A DNA stretch of 64,000 bases from Flavipsychrobacter sp. (GTDB lineage Bacteria > Bacteroidota > Bacteroidia > Chitinophagales > Chitinophagaceae): contig JAEUVZ010000058.1 of assembly GCA_016786665.1 (NCBI GenBank), forward strand, positions 1 through 64,000. The letters are read 5' to 3'. Numbering within the stretch: the first letter of the stretch is position 1; the number at the start of each line of letters is the position of its first letter. Below are positions 16,903-26,283 of the stretch, in pieces. The notes beneath the pieces are model-generated. The model was not told the origin of the DNA, made no database searches, and saw only the letters and a program-made list of their open reading frames with translations. Both the position numbers and the translations under genes were made by a program.

Positions 16903-17568
16903 TTACTTGCTTTTAGCGTTTGCCTCTTCCAGTTGTATCCTCGCCAGCGCCGAGCCTTCAGGCACACCTTCCAGGGCGGTAATGAGGTTGAACTTGAAAA
17001 TGTCCAGACCACCCAGGGTTTTTACGATGCGTTGAATTTCGGGATATGGCGTTTTGCTATCTGCCTTTATACAGATGCGGAGCTTACCGTTCACCACGCG
17101 GGCGCTGCGTATCCAGTGCGCCAATTCGTTGGCCTCTGTAATAGCGGTGTCCAGCGGTATACCGGGAGCGGCTGCATCAAAAGCGCGTTGATCATCAGGT
17201 GTGGAAGCCAGGTACGACTTCAGTTGCCTCAGCGGCACGCCCAGTGAGCTACCGATAGCGAAAGAGTTCATTTCATCGTCGGTCAGGCCGAGATTCTTGT
17301 ACTCATTCATGTTTTCTATCAGCTCTTTACGCTTGTTTTTGTTATCAATAGCAAAGAACGTACGGCCCGCCTGGTCTATCGTTATCAGCATAATGCTGGT
17401 ATCCGGCAGGGGTATGTCCGATACGGAGGACGGGGTGCTTACCTGCACCGGCTCGTCCGGTTTGAATTTCGTTGCCAGCATGAAAAAGGACAGCAGCAGG
17501 AACGCTACGTCGCACATCGCCGTCATGTCGATGTTGGTGCTTTTTCGTGGCAGTTTTACTTTAGGCAT
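16903..17568 (-). CDS. exbD: ExbD/TolR-family biopolymer transport protein (first copy)
   Basis: A 221-residue ExbD. It begins with basic residues (MPKVKLPRKSTNID), then TAMCDVAFLLLSFFML, a single membrane helix with the conserved Asp (Asp19). The periplasmic part is longer than in the second copy and includes a Pro-rich insert (QVSTPSSVSDIPLPD). Compared with the second copy it has a shorter N-terminal extension. The pair probably forms mixed ExbB/ExbD complexes, which is inference. It lies 92 bp after exbB. Confidence 0.93.
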   Translation of the reverse strand: MPKVKLPRKSTNIDMTAMCDVAFLLLSFFMLATKFKPDEPVQVSTPSSVSDIPLPDTSIMLITIDQAGRTFFAIDNKNKRKELIENMNEYKNLGLTDDEMNSFAIGSSLGVPLRQLKSYLASTPDDQRAFDAAAPGIPLDTAITEANELAHWIRSARVVNGKLRICIKADSKTPYPEIQRIVKTLGGLDIFKFNLITALEGVPEGSALARIQLEEANAKSK

Positions 17569-17660
17569 CTTTTAAAATTCTGCTGTTTAACTAATAAGAT
17601 AAATTATCGCCTTTATTCCACACACTTCTTTCATCACTAAGCCTTATAGGGCCTATGCTA

Positions 17661-18506
17661 TTACTTATAGTTAGCAGCAAAGCTTTGCGTCAGCGTAAAG
17701 CCGCTTTCGTCTATACCGAAAGTGATACCGTCGATAATGGTAGTATAGAAGTTGTACGCAATGATGGCCAGGAACGATGTACCGATACCGAGCGCCGTAT
17801 TGATAAGGGCCTCAGAGATACCGGCAGCCAGGGCAGCCGCATCGGGGTTACCTTGAGTGGCCATCGCGGAGAATGAACGGATCATACCCAGTACCGTACC
17901 GAACAGACCAAGGAGCGTGGCGCAAGAAGCGATGGTAGAAAGGAACACCAGGTTCTTTTCCAGCATCGGCAGTTCCAGTGCGGTAGCCTCTTCTATTTCT
18001 TTCTGTATGCTCAGTACTTTTTGTTCCGTATCCAGTTCGTTGTTAGAAATCATTTCACGGTATTTAACCAGGCCGGCACGCATTACATTACCTACGGAAC
18101 CCGCTTGCTTGTCGCACTCTGCCAGTGCCGCGTCTACATTTTTATTAGCCAGGTGGTATTGTACTTTACGTACAAATTCGCCGGCGGCTACTTTACCTTT
18201 TGCTTTAAAGATGGTGAGCGCGCGCTCTATCACGAAGCAGATAAGAACCAGTGCTGTTGACATCAGAACCGGTACCACCCATCCACCGGTGTATATTGTG
18301 CCCATAAAGTCGGCTGGCTTGTGCTTAGTAGCGCCATCCTTAAAGTGAGACTCCGCCCCGAACACGAAATGGAAAACAGCATGCGCCGCAGCAAGGCAGG
18401 CTACCACCACGATAAGGTTGATAAGCATGTTGTTAGCATTTTTTGGCTGGCCCGCGCGTGATCCTGTAGAAGAAGGTTTAGCTACGCCTGTTTTTACATC
18501 TGCCAT
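17661..18506 (-). CDS. exbB: ExbB/TolQ/MotA-family proton channel protein
   Basis: A 281-residue ExbB. There are hydrophobic helices at about 28-50, 74-95, 187-212 and 222-252; the long cytoplasmic loop between the second and third (about 100-180) has the ExbB helical pattern, and the last two helices carry TIASCATLLGLFGTVLGMI and ALINTALGIGTSFLAI, the conserved MotA/TolQ/ExbB signature. It is the first gene of the exb-tonB operon. A good promoter is seen 72-102 bp upstream. There is a Thr/Ser/Gly N-terminal extension of about 25 residues, common in this phylum. Confidence 0.95.
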   Translation of the reverse strand: MADVKTGVAKPSSTGSRAGQPKNANNMLINLIVVVACLAAAHAVFHFVFGAESHFKDGATKHKPADFMGTIYTGGWVVPVLMSTALVLICFVIERALTIFKAKGKVAAGEFVRKVQYHLANKNVDAALAECDKQAGSVGNVMRAGLVKYREMISNNELDTEQKVLSIQKEIEEATALELPMLEKNLVFLSTIASCATLLGLFGTVLGMIRSFSAMATQGNPDAAALAAGISEALINTALGIGTSFLAIIAYNFYTTIIDGITFGIDESGFTLTQSFAANYK

Positions 18507-18578
18507 AATTCTGATTTTTTTAAAAAATTGATTTTAGTTATTGAAATTATCGTTTAATAATTGCGAAACGTGTGCCTG

Positions 18579-18608
18579 CAAAGATAAAAGTACACTTTAA
18601 AAAAACAA
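18579..18608 (-). promoter_or_regulatory. promoter of the exbB-exbD-exbD-tonB operon
   Basis: On the minus strand a -33 TTG (plus 18606-18608) and a -7 TATCTTTG (plus 18579-18586) are separated by 19 bp, the spacing expected for the main Bacteroidota sigma factor. The start of transcription would lie near 18572, giving a leader of about 66 nt before the exbB ATG. Confidence 0.75.
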
Positions 18609-18771
18609 CTTTGGGGATTAAAAATTCCCCCAAACTTAATGTTGGGCTTCAAAAGCGGGAAAAACCTGTCCTGCAAGGTCCGGAGGGCAATTATATACCC
18701 CGAACGCAGGGCGGCTCCTTTTATTGTGCAGATAATTTTCTGTGACATTTACCTGTCAATAATTATACCCC

Positions 18772-18779
18772 TAACTTTG
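18772..18779 (+). promoter_or_regulatory. -7 box of the ppa promoter
   Basis: TAACTTTG fits TAnnTTTG and is 22 bp before the ppa ATG. The -33 element is not clear. Confidence 0.6.
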
Positions 18780-18801
18780 CACCCTAAATATAGACGACAA
18801 A

Positions 18802-19347
18802 ATGAGCTTCAACCCCTGGCATGCGGTCAGTTATGGTGAAAAAATTCCCGAAATTGTAAATGCGATTATCGAAATACCCAAGAATTCAAGGGCGAAATAT
18901 GAACTGGACAAGGAAACCGGCATGCTGAAACTGGACCGGGTGCTGTACTCCTCGGTGTACTACCCCGCCAACTACGGCTTTATACCCCGCACCTATTGCG
19001 ACGATAACGACCCGCTGGACATATTAGTATTATCGCAGATAGAAATGCAACCCCTCTGCCTGGTAGAGGCCAAAGTGATAGGCGTGATGCGCATGCTGGA
19101 CCAGGGCGAGGCCGATGATAAAATCATTGCCGTATGCGCCAATGACACCAGTGTGGCCCACATCAATGATATCAGCGAGCTTCCCGGCTACTTTATAGAG
19201 GAACTCCGCCACTTCTTTGAAGAATACAAAAAACTGGAAAACAAGGTGGTGAAAATTGAAGAATTCCAGGGGGAACGCCTGGCCAAAAAAATCATCGGCC
19301 ACAGCATCAACGACTACAAAACCAAATTTGGCGGGCAAGGCATATAA
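18802..19347 (+). CDS. ppa: inorganic pyrophosphatase (family I)
   Basis: A 181-residue soluble pyrophosphatase that hydrolyses diphosphate to phosphate. Family I signatures are present: a Lys/Glu pocket near [14 protein letters not shown] (23-36), [10 protein letters not shown] (53-62), and the metal site [13 protein letters not shown] (66-78) with the Asp67/70/73 pattern, then [12 protein letters not shown] with acidic ligands. The length matches the bacterial family. It has its own promoter box, is divergent from exbB, and is followed after 63 bp by the TauE-like gene. Confidence 0.96.
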   Translation: MSFNPWHAVSYGEKIPEIVNAIIEIPKNSRAKYELDKETGMLKLDRVLYSSVYYPANYGFIPRTYCDDNDPLDILVLSQIEMQPLCLVEAKVIGVMRMLDQGEADDKIIAVCANDTSVAHINDISELPGYFIEELRHFFEEYKKLENKVVKIEEFQGERLAKKIIGHSINDYKTKFGGQGI

Positions 19348-19410
19348 TAATAGCGTGTGTCGTACGGCATAATATTATTATACTTGCAGCTTCCCGTACT
19401 AAAACGACAT

Positions 19411-19794
19411 ATGAAAATGGAAATGACAACCGGCACCATACTGGGCCTGCTGGCCGTAGGGCTGGCGGCAGGCTTCCTCAGCAGCCTGGTAGGCATAGGC
19501 GGCGGCATTGTAATAGTGCCCGCCCTGGTACTGATATTTGGACTGGGCCAAAAGGAAGCGCAGGGCACCTCCCTGGCGCTGCTCTCCATGCCCGTGGCGC
19601 TGGTAGCCGCTTTTAACTACCACAAGGCGGGGCAGGTAAACTGGAAGATCGCCCTCATACTGGCCGTCACCTTTGTGGTGGGGGGCTTCGTGGGCAGCAA
19701 GCTGGTGCTGGGGCTCGATACCGGCCTGGTAAAGAAAATATTCGCTATCGGCATGATAGCTATCGCAATTAAATACCTCTTTTTCGATAAATAA
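19411..19794 (+). CDS. half-size TauE/SafE-type membrane protein
   Basis: A 127-residue integral membrane protein. The start was set at the ATG at 19411 (MKMEMTTG) rather than an upstream ATG at 19357. Four hydrophobic segments are seen (about 8-28, 33-50, 60-75, 82-125). The motif GFLSSLVGIGGGIVIVPAL near the N-terminus is the TauE/SafE (DUF81) signature of putative anion and sulfur-compound exporters. Full family members are about 240-270 residues with two such repeats, so this is one repeat and would have to work as a dimer. It ends 3 bp before the asnS ATG, so the two are probably cotranscribed. Confidence 0.85.
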   Translation: MKMEMTTGTILGLLAVGLAAGFLSSLVGIGGGIVIVPALVLIFGLGQKEAQGTSLALLSMPVALVAAFNYHKAGQVNWKIALILAVTFVVGGFVGSKLVLGLDTGLVKKIFAIGMIAIAIKYLFFDK

Positions 19795-19797
19795 AAC

Positions 19798-21228
19798 ATG
19801 GCACGCACAAAGATAAAAGACATACTGGCGAGTGAAAAAACGGACTACCCGGTTACGGTAAAGGGCTGGGTACGCTCTTTCCGCAACAACCAATTCATAG
19901 CACTGAACGACGGCTCGTGCATGGGCAATATACAGGTAGTGATAGACCTGGATACCGATGCCGAACTGGTAAAGAACATAACCACCGGCGCATCGCTGAG
20001 CATCAACGGGCAGGTGGTGGCCTCGCAGGGAAAGGGGCAGAAGGTAGAAATAAAAGCTACCGATGTGGAACTGCTGGGCGCCTGCGACGCGGAGAAATAC
20101 CCGCTGCAACTCAAGAACCGCCCCAGCCTGGAATACCTGCGCGAGATAGCGCACCTGCGCTTCCGGACCAATACCTTCGGGGCGGTGTTCCGGGTACGCC
20201 ACTCGCTGGCATTCGCCATACACAAGTTCTTTAACGATAAAGGATTCGTATACCTGCATACGCCGATAGTAACAGCCAGTGATGCGGAAGGCGCGGGCGA
20301 AATGTTCCGGGTTACTACACTGCCTTTCGACAATCCTCCACGCGATGAAAACGGGGCGATCAACTTTAAGGAAGATTTCTTTGGCCGCAGCACCAACCTG
20401 ACCGTGAGCGGGCAACTGGAAGCCGAGCTGGGCGCTATGGCCTTTAGCGAGGTATATACCTTCGGCCCTACCTTCCGCGCGGAAAATTCCAACACTGCCC
20501 GTCACCTGGCAGAGTTCTGGATGATAGAACCCGAAGTAGCCTTCAACGATATAGTAGACAACATGGACCTGGCGGAAGAGTTCATACAGTACCTGATAAA
20601 GTATGTACTGGACAACAACCGCGAAGACCTCGACTTCCTGGCGCAGCGCCTGGTGGACGAAGAAAAACAAAAGCCGCAAAACGAACGCAGCGAAATGGGG
20701 CTGGTGGAGAAGCTGGAATTTGTACTGAATAACAAGTTTGAGCGCATCACCTATACCGAAGCAATAGACATACTGCTGCAATCGCCGGCCTATAAGAAGA
20801 AGAAATTCCAGTATGAAGTAAGCTGGGGCATAGATATGCAGAGCGAGCACGAACGCTACCTGGTAGAAAAACACTTTAAAAAACCGGTGATAGTTACCAA
20901 CTACCCCAAAGACATTAAAGCCTTCTACATGCGCCAGAACGACGACGGAAAGACCGTAGCCGCTATGGACATACTGGCACCCGGAATAGGCGAAATAGTG
21001 GGTGGTTCGCAAAGGGAAGAACGCCTGGAAAAACTGCAGCAGCGCATGGCCGAAATGCACATACCCGAAGAAGAGCTCTACTGGTACCTGGACACCCGCC
21101 GCTTCGGCACGGTGCCGCACGCGGGTTTCGGCCTCGGCTTCGAGCGCATGGTATTGTTCGTTACCGGCATGACCAACATCCGCGACGTAATACCGTTCCC
21201 GAGGACGCCAAAGAACGCGGAATTCTAA
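19798..21228 (+). CDS. asnS: asparagine--tRNA ligase
   Basis: A 476-residue class IIb aminoacyl-tRNA synthetase. The N-terminal OB-fold that binds the anticodon is at about 15-105 ([19 protein letters not shown]). The catalytic domain includes motif 2, [19 protein letters not shown] (about 225-245), and motif 3, [12 protein letters not shown] (about 445-457). The Asn-type '[14 protein letters not shown]' segment fits AsnRS rather than AspRS. Length is normal for bacterial AsnRS (about 465-480). It follows the TauE gene by 3 bp and ends at a strong terminator. Confidence 0.96.
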   Translation: MARTKIKDILASEKTDYPVTVKGWVRSFRNNQFIALNDGSCMGNIQVVIDLDTDAELVKNITTGASLSINGQVVASQGKGQKVEIKATDVELLGACDAEKYPLQLKNRPSLEYLREIAHLRFRTNTFGAVFRVRHSLAFAIHKFFNDKGFVYLHTPIVTASDAEGAGEMFRVTTLPFDNPPRDENGAINFKEDFFGRSTNLTVSGQLEAELGAMAFSEVYTFGPTFRAENSNTARHLAEFWMIEPEVAFNDIVDNMDLAEEFIQYLIKYVLDNNREDLDFLAQRLVDEEKQKPQNERSEMGLVEKLEFVLNNKFERITYTEAIDILLQSPAYKKKKFQYEVSWGIDMQSEHERYLVEKHFKKPVIVTNYPKDIKAFYMRQNDDGKTVAAMDILAPGIGEIVGGSQREERLEKLQQRMAEMHIPEEELYWYLDTRRFGTVPHAGFGLGFERMVLFVTGMTNIRDVIPFPRTPKNAEF

Positions 21229-21270
21229 AATCTCCGGGGCCCTCCATTTATTGGTGGGCATACGATACCA

Positions 21271-21297
21271 CGGGCTGCTGCCGCAGCCCGTTTTTTT
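21271..21297 (+). terminator. Rho-independent terminator after asnS
   Basis: A perfect 8-bp stem CGGGCTGC / GCAGCCCG with loop TGCC and T7. Confidence 0.93.
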
Positions 21298-21484
21298 ATA
21301 CGTATACCTGTTGGGGTGGCGGGCCGCTTTCGATAATTATTTGCAGAATGGAGATGCACCCCACCCATATTCCCCCACCATTCAACCATACCACAGCGCA
21401 CCCATGGGGTATTTCCGCATTTATCCATTCGCTAAATGAGGAAAATATTGTAAAATTGCGTTTTAATTGCCCCGCAAGACTATT

Positions 21485-22624
21485 ATGGATTTTAAATACA
21501 CAGATACCCAACTGGAGATCGCGAACATGATACGCGACTTCGCTAATAAGCATATACGCCCGCAAATGATGGAGTGGGACGAATCGCAAAAGTTCCCCGT
21601 AGAGGTTTTCAAGAAGCTGGGCGAGCTGGGACTGATGGGTGTGCTGGTTCCGTCTGAATATGGCGGCTCGGGCATGGGCTATTTTGAATATGTTACCGTG
21701 GTGAGCGAGATTGCCAAGGTTTGTGGTTCTATAGGCCTGTCGGTAGCGGCGCACAACTCGCTGTGCACGGGCCACATACTATACTTCGGCACCGAAGAGC
21801 AGAAGAAAAAATACCTGCCCAAGCTGGCGACAGCGGAATGGATAGGCGCATGGGGGCTTACGGAAGCTAATACCGGAAGCGATGCCGGCAATATGCGCTG
21901 TGTGGCCACCAAAGACGGCGACGACTGGATACTGAACGGTACCAAAAACTGGATAACACACGCCATAAGCGGCGATGTAGCCGTAGTGCTGGCGCGCACG
22001 GGCGAACCCCGCGCAAAAAACAATGTAACAGCCTTCATTGTGGAAAAAGGCACACCGGGCTTTAGCGCCGGCAAAAAAGAAAACAAGCTGGGCATGCGTG
22101 CTTCAGAAACTGCGGAAATGGTTTTCGACAACTGCCGTATTTCCGACGCGCAGCGTATGGGCCCTGTGGGCGATGGCTTTAAACAAGCCATGAAAGTGCT
22201 GGATGGCGGGCGCATTTCCATTGCAGCGCTCTCGCTGGGTATTGCCAAAGGCGCTTACGAGGCATCGCTGAAATACTCCAAAGAACGCCAGCAGTTTGAC
22301 CAGCCTATTGCCAACTTCCAGGCAATAGCCTTTAAACTGGCGGACATGGCTACCAAGATAGAAGTATCGGAAATGCTTATCTACCAGGCCGCCGATATGA
22401 AGAACCGTGGCGTAAAGATGACCAAAGAATCGGCCATGGCTAAATACTACGCCTCCGAAGTATCGGTACAGGTATCTACTGATGCCGTGCAAATCTTTGG
22501 CGGCTACGGCTACACCAAAGATTTCCCGGTAGAAAAATACTACCGCGACTCCAAGCTTTGTACCATAGGCGAAGGAACTTCTGAAATTCAGAAGCTGGTT
22601 ATTTCCAGAGATGTTCTTCAATAG
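21485..22624 (+). CDS. acyl-CoA dehydrogenase
   Basis: A 379-residue FAD enzyme of the acyl-CoA dehydrogenase family; it oxidises an acyl-CoA to the 2,3-enoyl-CoA and passes electrons to ETF. The start MDFKYTDTQLEIA at 21485 fits the family better than an ATG 18 bp upstream. Signs are the mid-domain GLTEANTGSDAG, the FAD-binding ITHAISGD segment, KLGMRASETAEMVFDNCRI, and the C-terminal Arg/Gln QIFGGYGYTKDFPVEKYYRDSK. The likely catalytic base is Glu363 (GEGTSEIQ). Chain-length specificity cannot be read. It is followed directly by its terminator. Confidence 0.95.
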   Translation: MDFKYTDTQLEIANMIRDFANKHIRPQMMEWDESQKFPVEVFKKLGELGLMGVLVPSEYGGSGMGYFEYVTVVSEIAKVCGSIGLSVAAHNSLCTGHILYFGTEEQKKKYLPKLATAEWIGAWGLTEANTGSDAGNMRCVATKDGDDWILNGTKNWITHAISGDVAVVLARTGEPRAKNNVTAFIVEKGTPGFSAGKKENKLGMRASETAEMVFDNCRISDAQRMGPVGDGFKQAMKVLDGGRISIAALSLGIAKGAYEASLKYSKERQQFDQPIANFQAIAFKLADMATKIEVSEMLIYQAADMKNRGVKMTKESAMAKYYASEVSVQVSTDAVQIFGGYGYTKDFPVEKYYRDSKLCTIGEGTSEIQKLVISRDVLQ

Positions 22625-22633
22625 TACTTTAAG

Positions 22634-22664
22634 AAACTCCTGTTAAATCGGGAGTTTTTTTTTA
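22634..22664 (+). terminator. Rho-independent terminator after the acyl-CoA dehydrogenase
   Basis: A 7-bp stem AAACTCC / GGAGTTT (22634-22640, 22651-22657), a 10-nt loop and a T-run ending about 22664. Confidence 0.85.
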
Positions 22665-22674
22665 TTTTGGATGT

Positions 22675-23286
22675 ATGCCCTCATACCGCACCACCAGGCC
22701 CAGATACTCCACCATGGAACAGGTATCTAACGTGGAGTACCGATTCAACCGTGACGATACGTATTTCCGGTATGTTGCAGGTTTGGGAGTAGCCATCTAT
22801 CTACTATTTGCATTGCCCATAGCTTTTCTGACGAAAGGTGGATACGATTTGGTCTTCAAGAGAGAACAGTTTGGCGGTACGTATGTTTTTGTAAATTCAG
22901 AAACCGGCTTTGTGAATGTATCTCCCAAAGTTTTTGATTGGAAATCTCTGGTGGTCATCATTCTTCTTCATATATTCTGGTACTATATTTTCATACGCGA
23001 GTATCGGGGCACATTCAAAAAAAAATTGACTATCACGGACAACTTTATAAAGAGCGGACGGAGGCAATTCGAACGAAGCAAAGTGGCATTCATCTCTATA
23101 ACACCAGGCATCACAAGCAAATACGGCCGCGCACAGACATACCGCGTGAACCTGAAAATGAAAGGTTGGATATTTACTAACAAATGCCTTTCCCCAATAG
23201 AGAAGAAAGAGGATGCGCTAAGAATAGCCCAGGAAATTGCTACCATCCTGGGGTTGCAAGTTTGGGACGAAACAGGCCGCTCCTGA
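22675..23286 (+). CDS. two-helix membrane protein, unknown function
   Basis: A 203-residue protein that I do not recognise. Two membrane helices are visible (about 34-55, FRYVAGLGVAIYLLFALPIAF, and about 88-108, LVVIILLHIFWYYIF) with a loop of about 30 residues between them. The C-terminal half (about 110-203) is cytosolic and basic, with a beta-rich PH-like pattern (KLTITDNFIKSG, FISITPG, YRVNLKMKGW) ending in a helix; it may be a bacterial PH-type domain, but that is only resemblance. An alternative ATG lies at 22714 (MEQVSNVEY). It begins 10 bp after a terminator and the sequence is slightly AT-richer than its neighbours. Confidence 0.75.
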   Translation: MPSYRTTRPRYSTMEQVSNVEYRFNRDDTYFRYVAGLGVAIYLLFALPIAFLTKGGYDLVFKREQFGGTYVFVNSETGFVNVSPKVFDWKSLVVIILLHIFWYYIFIREYRGTFKKKLTITDNFIKSGRRQFERSKVAFISITPGITSKYGRAQTYRVNLKMKGWIFTNKCLSPIEKKEDALRIAQEIATILGLQVWDETGRS

Positions 23287-23312
23287 TAACGCAGTATGAG
23301 CATATTCACCTT

Positions 23313-24758
23313 CTAAAACTTGCCTCCCGGCAATACCAATACCTTGTAGCCATTGCCCTGCAGGCTGTCGATAGTTGACGGCGCGGGAACAATGGGGTAC
23401 ACCGTGGCATCCAGGTAGAACATGGCCTCTATATAGTGCTCGGCGTTAAAAATGATACAGTTGGCGCTATCCCACTCCCCGCACCTTAGTTTCTTTATTT
23501 CCCTGCTCCAGTCATCCTCGCGGCTGGCAATGGGTATCGGCTTTATACGCTCCAGGGTGTACTTTACCGAGAAGAGCACAATGGCCAACGCTGCCAATCG
23601 CAGGGCGGGCCGGTAGCTGCCCGTGTCGGCACGTGTGAGCAGCCAGTCTACGGCACAAGCCATCATCAGCACCACGGCCGGGGACGCAATTAATGTATAG
23701 GCGGGCATCTTGGTAGCTACCACGGTAAAAAACGCATAAGGTATGCCCCACCATACCAGGCACAGCAGGTGACCGTTGCTGCGCTGCCGGGCGGTCTGCA
23801 CGGCAAAGATGATCAGCGCGGGGTACACCAGGTAACCATATATGGTACCCATCCAGCCGAAATGAAACCAGGCCGAACCCTCATGCTCTTCCAATGCTTC
23901 GTAAAGGTGAAGGTTGTTGTAAGCATATTCCCATTTTGCCTCCACGGGATACGAATGCAGTATGTGCCACTGCCAGGGAAGGAAAACCGCGGTTGCTACC
24001 ACCAGCACCAGCAATACCCGCAGCAGGGCGGCAACGTATCGCCCCTTGAGGCTGCCGCGCTGCGATAGCACCAGCCACAGCGGCAGCACGATAAAAGCGG
24101 TAAGCCACTTGGTGAGCACGGCGAGGCCCAGGGCTATACCTGTAAGCAGCAACAGGTAAAACCGCTCCTTCCGGAAATAGCTGACCGATAACCACACCGC
24201 CAGCAATATAAAGAACTGGAACAGCGCATCGGGGTGGTCGGTATGCACCCTGCCGGCGGCAATGGCGATAACGTAACCGTTGATGGCGAACAGCAGCGCG
24301 GCTATATAGGCTACACGCGAGGAGAACAGGTACCGCCCTACATCAAACACCAGCCATATGGCCAGGGTAGACAGCAGTATGGATGGCAGGCGCACTGCAA
24401 AAGCGCTCATCCCAAATACCTTTAAGCTGAGCGCTATCAGCCAGAGCGTTACGGGCTGTTTATGTACCCATACGTGATTGGCCTGCCAGTCGGTAGGGTC
24501 ATAGGGCAATACAGGATGCTCATAAAGGGTGGGCTTGAGCCAATGCCCCGGCATATTGCCGGCCACCAGCGCATGATAGCGCTCATCCCACGCATGTAGC
24601 TGCGGATCGGCGGCTACAAACACGCGCAGGCTGAGGCCTGCCAGCATTACCAAGCCTATTGCCACCGCATATCGTTCCTGCTGCGCGGCTTTCCACGACA
24701 GGTATAAGCCCGCGGTACTGAGCAGGATAAGGATGATAGCGCTTACCAGGTGCTGCAT
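23313..24758 (-). CDS. GT39/ArnT-type membrane glycosyltransferase
   Basis: A 481-residue multi-spanning protein (about 11-12 hydrophobic segments) of the dolichyl/undecaprenyl-phosphate sugar transferase type. The first periplasmic loop has the family's acidic motif WDERYHALVAGNM (Asp58-Glu59), then a PLLP/ALP-like PVLPYD, and VHTDHPDALFQFFIL later; these are typical catalytic and substrate sites. A C-terminal soluble domain begins around 400 and ends at GGKF. Such enzymes move a sugar from a lipid-phosphate donor to lipid A, a protein or a polysaccharide; the acceptor here is unknown. It lies 15 bp after the hydrolase gene on the same strand. Confidence 0.9.
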   Translation of the reverse strand: MQHLVSAIILILLSTAGLYLSWKAAQQERYAVAIGLVMLAGLSLRVFVAADPQLHAWDERYHALVAGNMPGHWLKPTLYEHPVLPYDPTDWQANHVWVHKQPVTLWLIALSLKVFGMSAFAVRLPSILLSTLAIWLVFDVGRYLFSSRVAYIAALLFAINGYVIAIAAGRVHTDHPDALFQFFILLAVWLSVSYFRKERFYLLLLTGIALGLAVLTKWLTAFIVLPLWLVLSQRGSLKGRYVAALLRVLLVLVVATAVFLPWQWHILHSYPVEAKWEYAYNNLHLYEALEEHEGSAWFHFGWMGTIYGYLVYPALIIFAVQTARQRSNGHLLCLVWWGIPYAFFTVVATKMPAYTLIASPAVVLMMACAVDWLLTRADTGSYRPALRLAALAIVLFSVKYTLERIKPIPIASREDDWSREIKKLRCGEWDSANCIIFNAEHYIEAMFYLDATVYPIVPAPSTIDSLQGNGYKVLVLPGGKF

Positions 24759-24773
24759 GGGCGCAAGATACTA

Positions 24774-26153
24774 CTATCCTCCATTCCTCGGCAGGAACCA
24801 GGTTACGTTGTTCTCCTGCCTCATAGGGAGCGGCTCGCGGTTGAGTATAATTTCCATAAGGGTAGTGGTGAACGGATAAAAAAACGAAAGCTCCTCCTTC
24901 TCAAACATGGGCGCCACATTCATACTGAAGGTGGGCAGCGCGTTGTTAATGTTGTCTTCATTGGCATTGGCCACGTCATAGTATCCTATCAGTTCAGTGC
25001 CCGAGGACGCGGTAAACTCCAGCCGAAGGGTTGATAACTCCTCGCTGCGGATGTCATCTACATTCACATGAAAGCAACGGAAGCTGTTATCGGCGGCATA
25101 GGTATGCACGTCAAAGGGTATCTGCTGCCATTGGCTGGCATCGTTGGGGTCTTTACCTTTCAGTACGCGGTATAGCTGCAGGTTGTAGTCTATTATTCCA
25201 TCTCCCCGCTCATCCACCGCCCGCACTACGAACTGCTGGTATTTCTCCATGTTCTTCAGCGTCCTTTCTGAGCGGGCAACGGCCTTGTCTATCCAGTTGT
25301 CGTATGCCGCCAGGCTTGTTACCTGCAGTGCTTCGGTCACATAGTCCACCAGTTCATCGGATGGGTCCTCCAGTATCGTGGCGTGGTTCAATCCTTTCAC
25401 GGGTATAAAGGGCATCCTCAGGTTGCTGCGGTGGTCTTGCGGCCACGAGGTGATGCGAATGCGGTCTTGCCCGCTCACTTCATCATCGGGCAGGGTAAAG
25501 TCAAGGGTTATTTTGCGCACATTCAGCGCGCATCCTGTCCAGCGCACCGTGCCATCGGTACCATCCGACCGGGTAACCAATCCTTTCAGTCCCTTATAGG
25601 GGGTATCGCCGCAGAAGGTAAATACGTAAGGGGTATCAGCCCCCGGTCCATAATATATTTTCTCACCCAGAAGGTCTTTATGGGCCAGGTCCCAGGTGAA
25701 ACGGCTGCCCAGCTCCAGCCCATCTAGCACCAGGTTGCCCGCCTCCATAAAGTCAGGCCCACGCTCCCTGCTGCCTTTAAAAATAGAACCTATCCAGCTG
25801 CGCCCCTTGTGCGCCAGCGGTGAGCCGAACGAGGCCGGCGCTATGGCTATCAAGTGCTTCAGCCGCTCATGCCGCCCATAAACCGACAACCACGACCGCA
25901 ATACCAGCATACCGGTAGAGTGTACCATGGCATCAAAAGGCTGCTGCGGGTCTATGTTGAATTTCAGGCGCAGCGCGCGGTCAAAGCCCTCCGCTATGTC
26001 TTTTATGGTCACTTCATTAGTGAGCGACTTGTAGCTGCATATGTGTATGTCCTCGGCTTTGTAGATACCCTTTTTCGCGAGTATCTCCTTCCAGCGCTGA
26101 AAGCTCTCACCCTTGTCGGAGTAGCCGTGTATAAGTACCATCGGTATGGCCAT
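24774..26153 (-). CDS. alpha/beta hydrolase (lipase/esterase-like)
   Basis: A 459-residue protein with the start MAIPMVLIHGYSDKG at 26153 (an earlier ATG at 26264 gives a poorly supported extension). The N-terminal half has the fold's features: strand MVLIHGYSD with an oxyanion HG, and the nucleophile elbow MVHSTGMLV, where Ser79 sits in H-S-x-G. A candidate His is in GLNHATI. The C-terminal third (about 320-459) is a separate beta-rich domain (WQQIPFDVHTYAADN, RCFHVNVDD), probably for binding. Substrate is unknown. It is followed 15 bp downstream by the GT39 gene. Confidence 0.85.
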   Translation of the reverse strand: MAIPMVLIHGYSDKGESFQRWKEILAKKGIYKAEDIHICSYKSLTNEVTIKDIAEGFDRALRLKFNIDPQQPFDAMVHSTGMLVLRSWLSVYGRHERLKHLIAIAPASFGSPLAHKGRSWIGSIFKGSRERGPDFMEAGNLVLDGLELGSRFTWDLAHKDLLGEKIYYGPGADTPYVFTFCGDTPYKGLKGLVTRSDGTDGTVRWTGCALNVRKITLDFTLPDDEVSGQDRIRITSWPQDHRSNLRMPFIPVKGLNHATILEDPSDELVDYVTEALQVTSLAAYDNWIDKAVARSERTLKNMEKYQQFVVRAVDERGDGIIDYNLQLYRVLKGKDPNDASQWQQIPFDVHTYAADNSFRCFHVNVDDIRSEELSTLRLEFTASSGTELIGYYDVANANEDNINNALPTFSMNVAPMFEKEELSFFYPFTTTLMEIILNREPLPMRQENNVTWFLPRNGG

Positions 26154-26230
26154 ATTGTTTCGTTTTAATAATGATGAAGAAATTTGAGTTGAGTAAATTA
26201 ATATTAATCTCTTGCATATTCTACTGTTAA

Positions 26231-26262
26231 TAAAAAAGCCGCTCACCTTCCGGTGAGCGGCC
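26231..26262 (-). terminator. Rho-independent terminator of the Tudor-like gene
   Basis: A perfect 10-bp stem GCCGCTCACC / GGTGAGCGGC (26238-26247, 26252-26261) with a 4-nt loop. On the minus strand it is followed by TTTTTTATT. It lies 22 bp past the stop at 26284. Confidence 0.93.
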
Positions 26263-26283
26263 ACACAATGGTTTGTGCCTATG

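Noticed and set aside
19399-21261. 620-codon open frame on the minus strand
   Set aside because: It is a shadow of asnS and the TauE gene on the plus strand; its composition (Tyr/His/Arg/Ala-rich without motifs) is typical of antisense frames.
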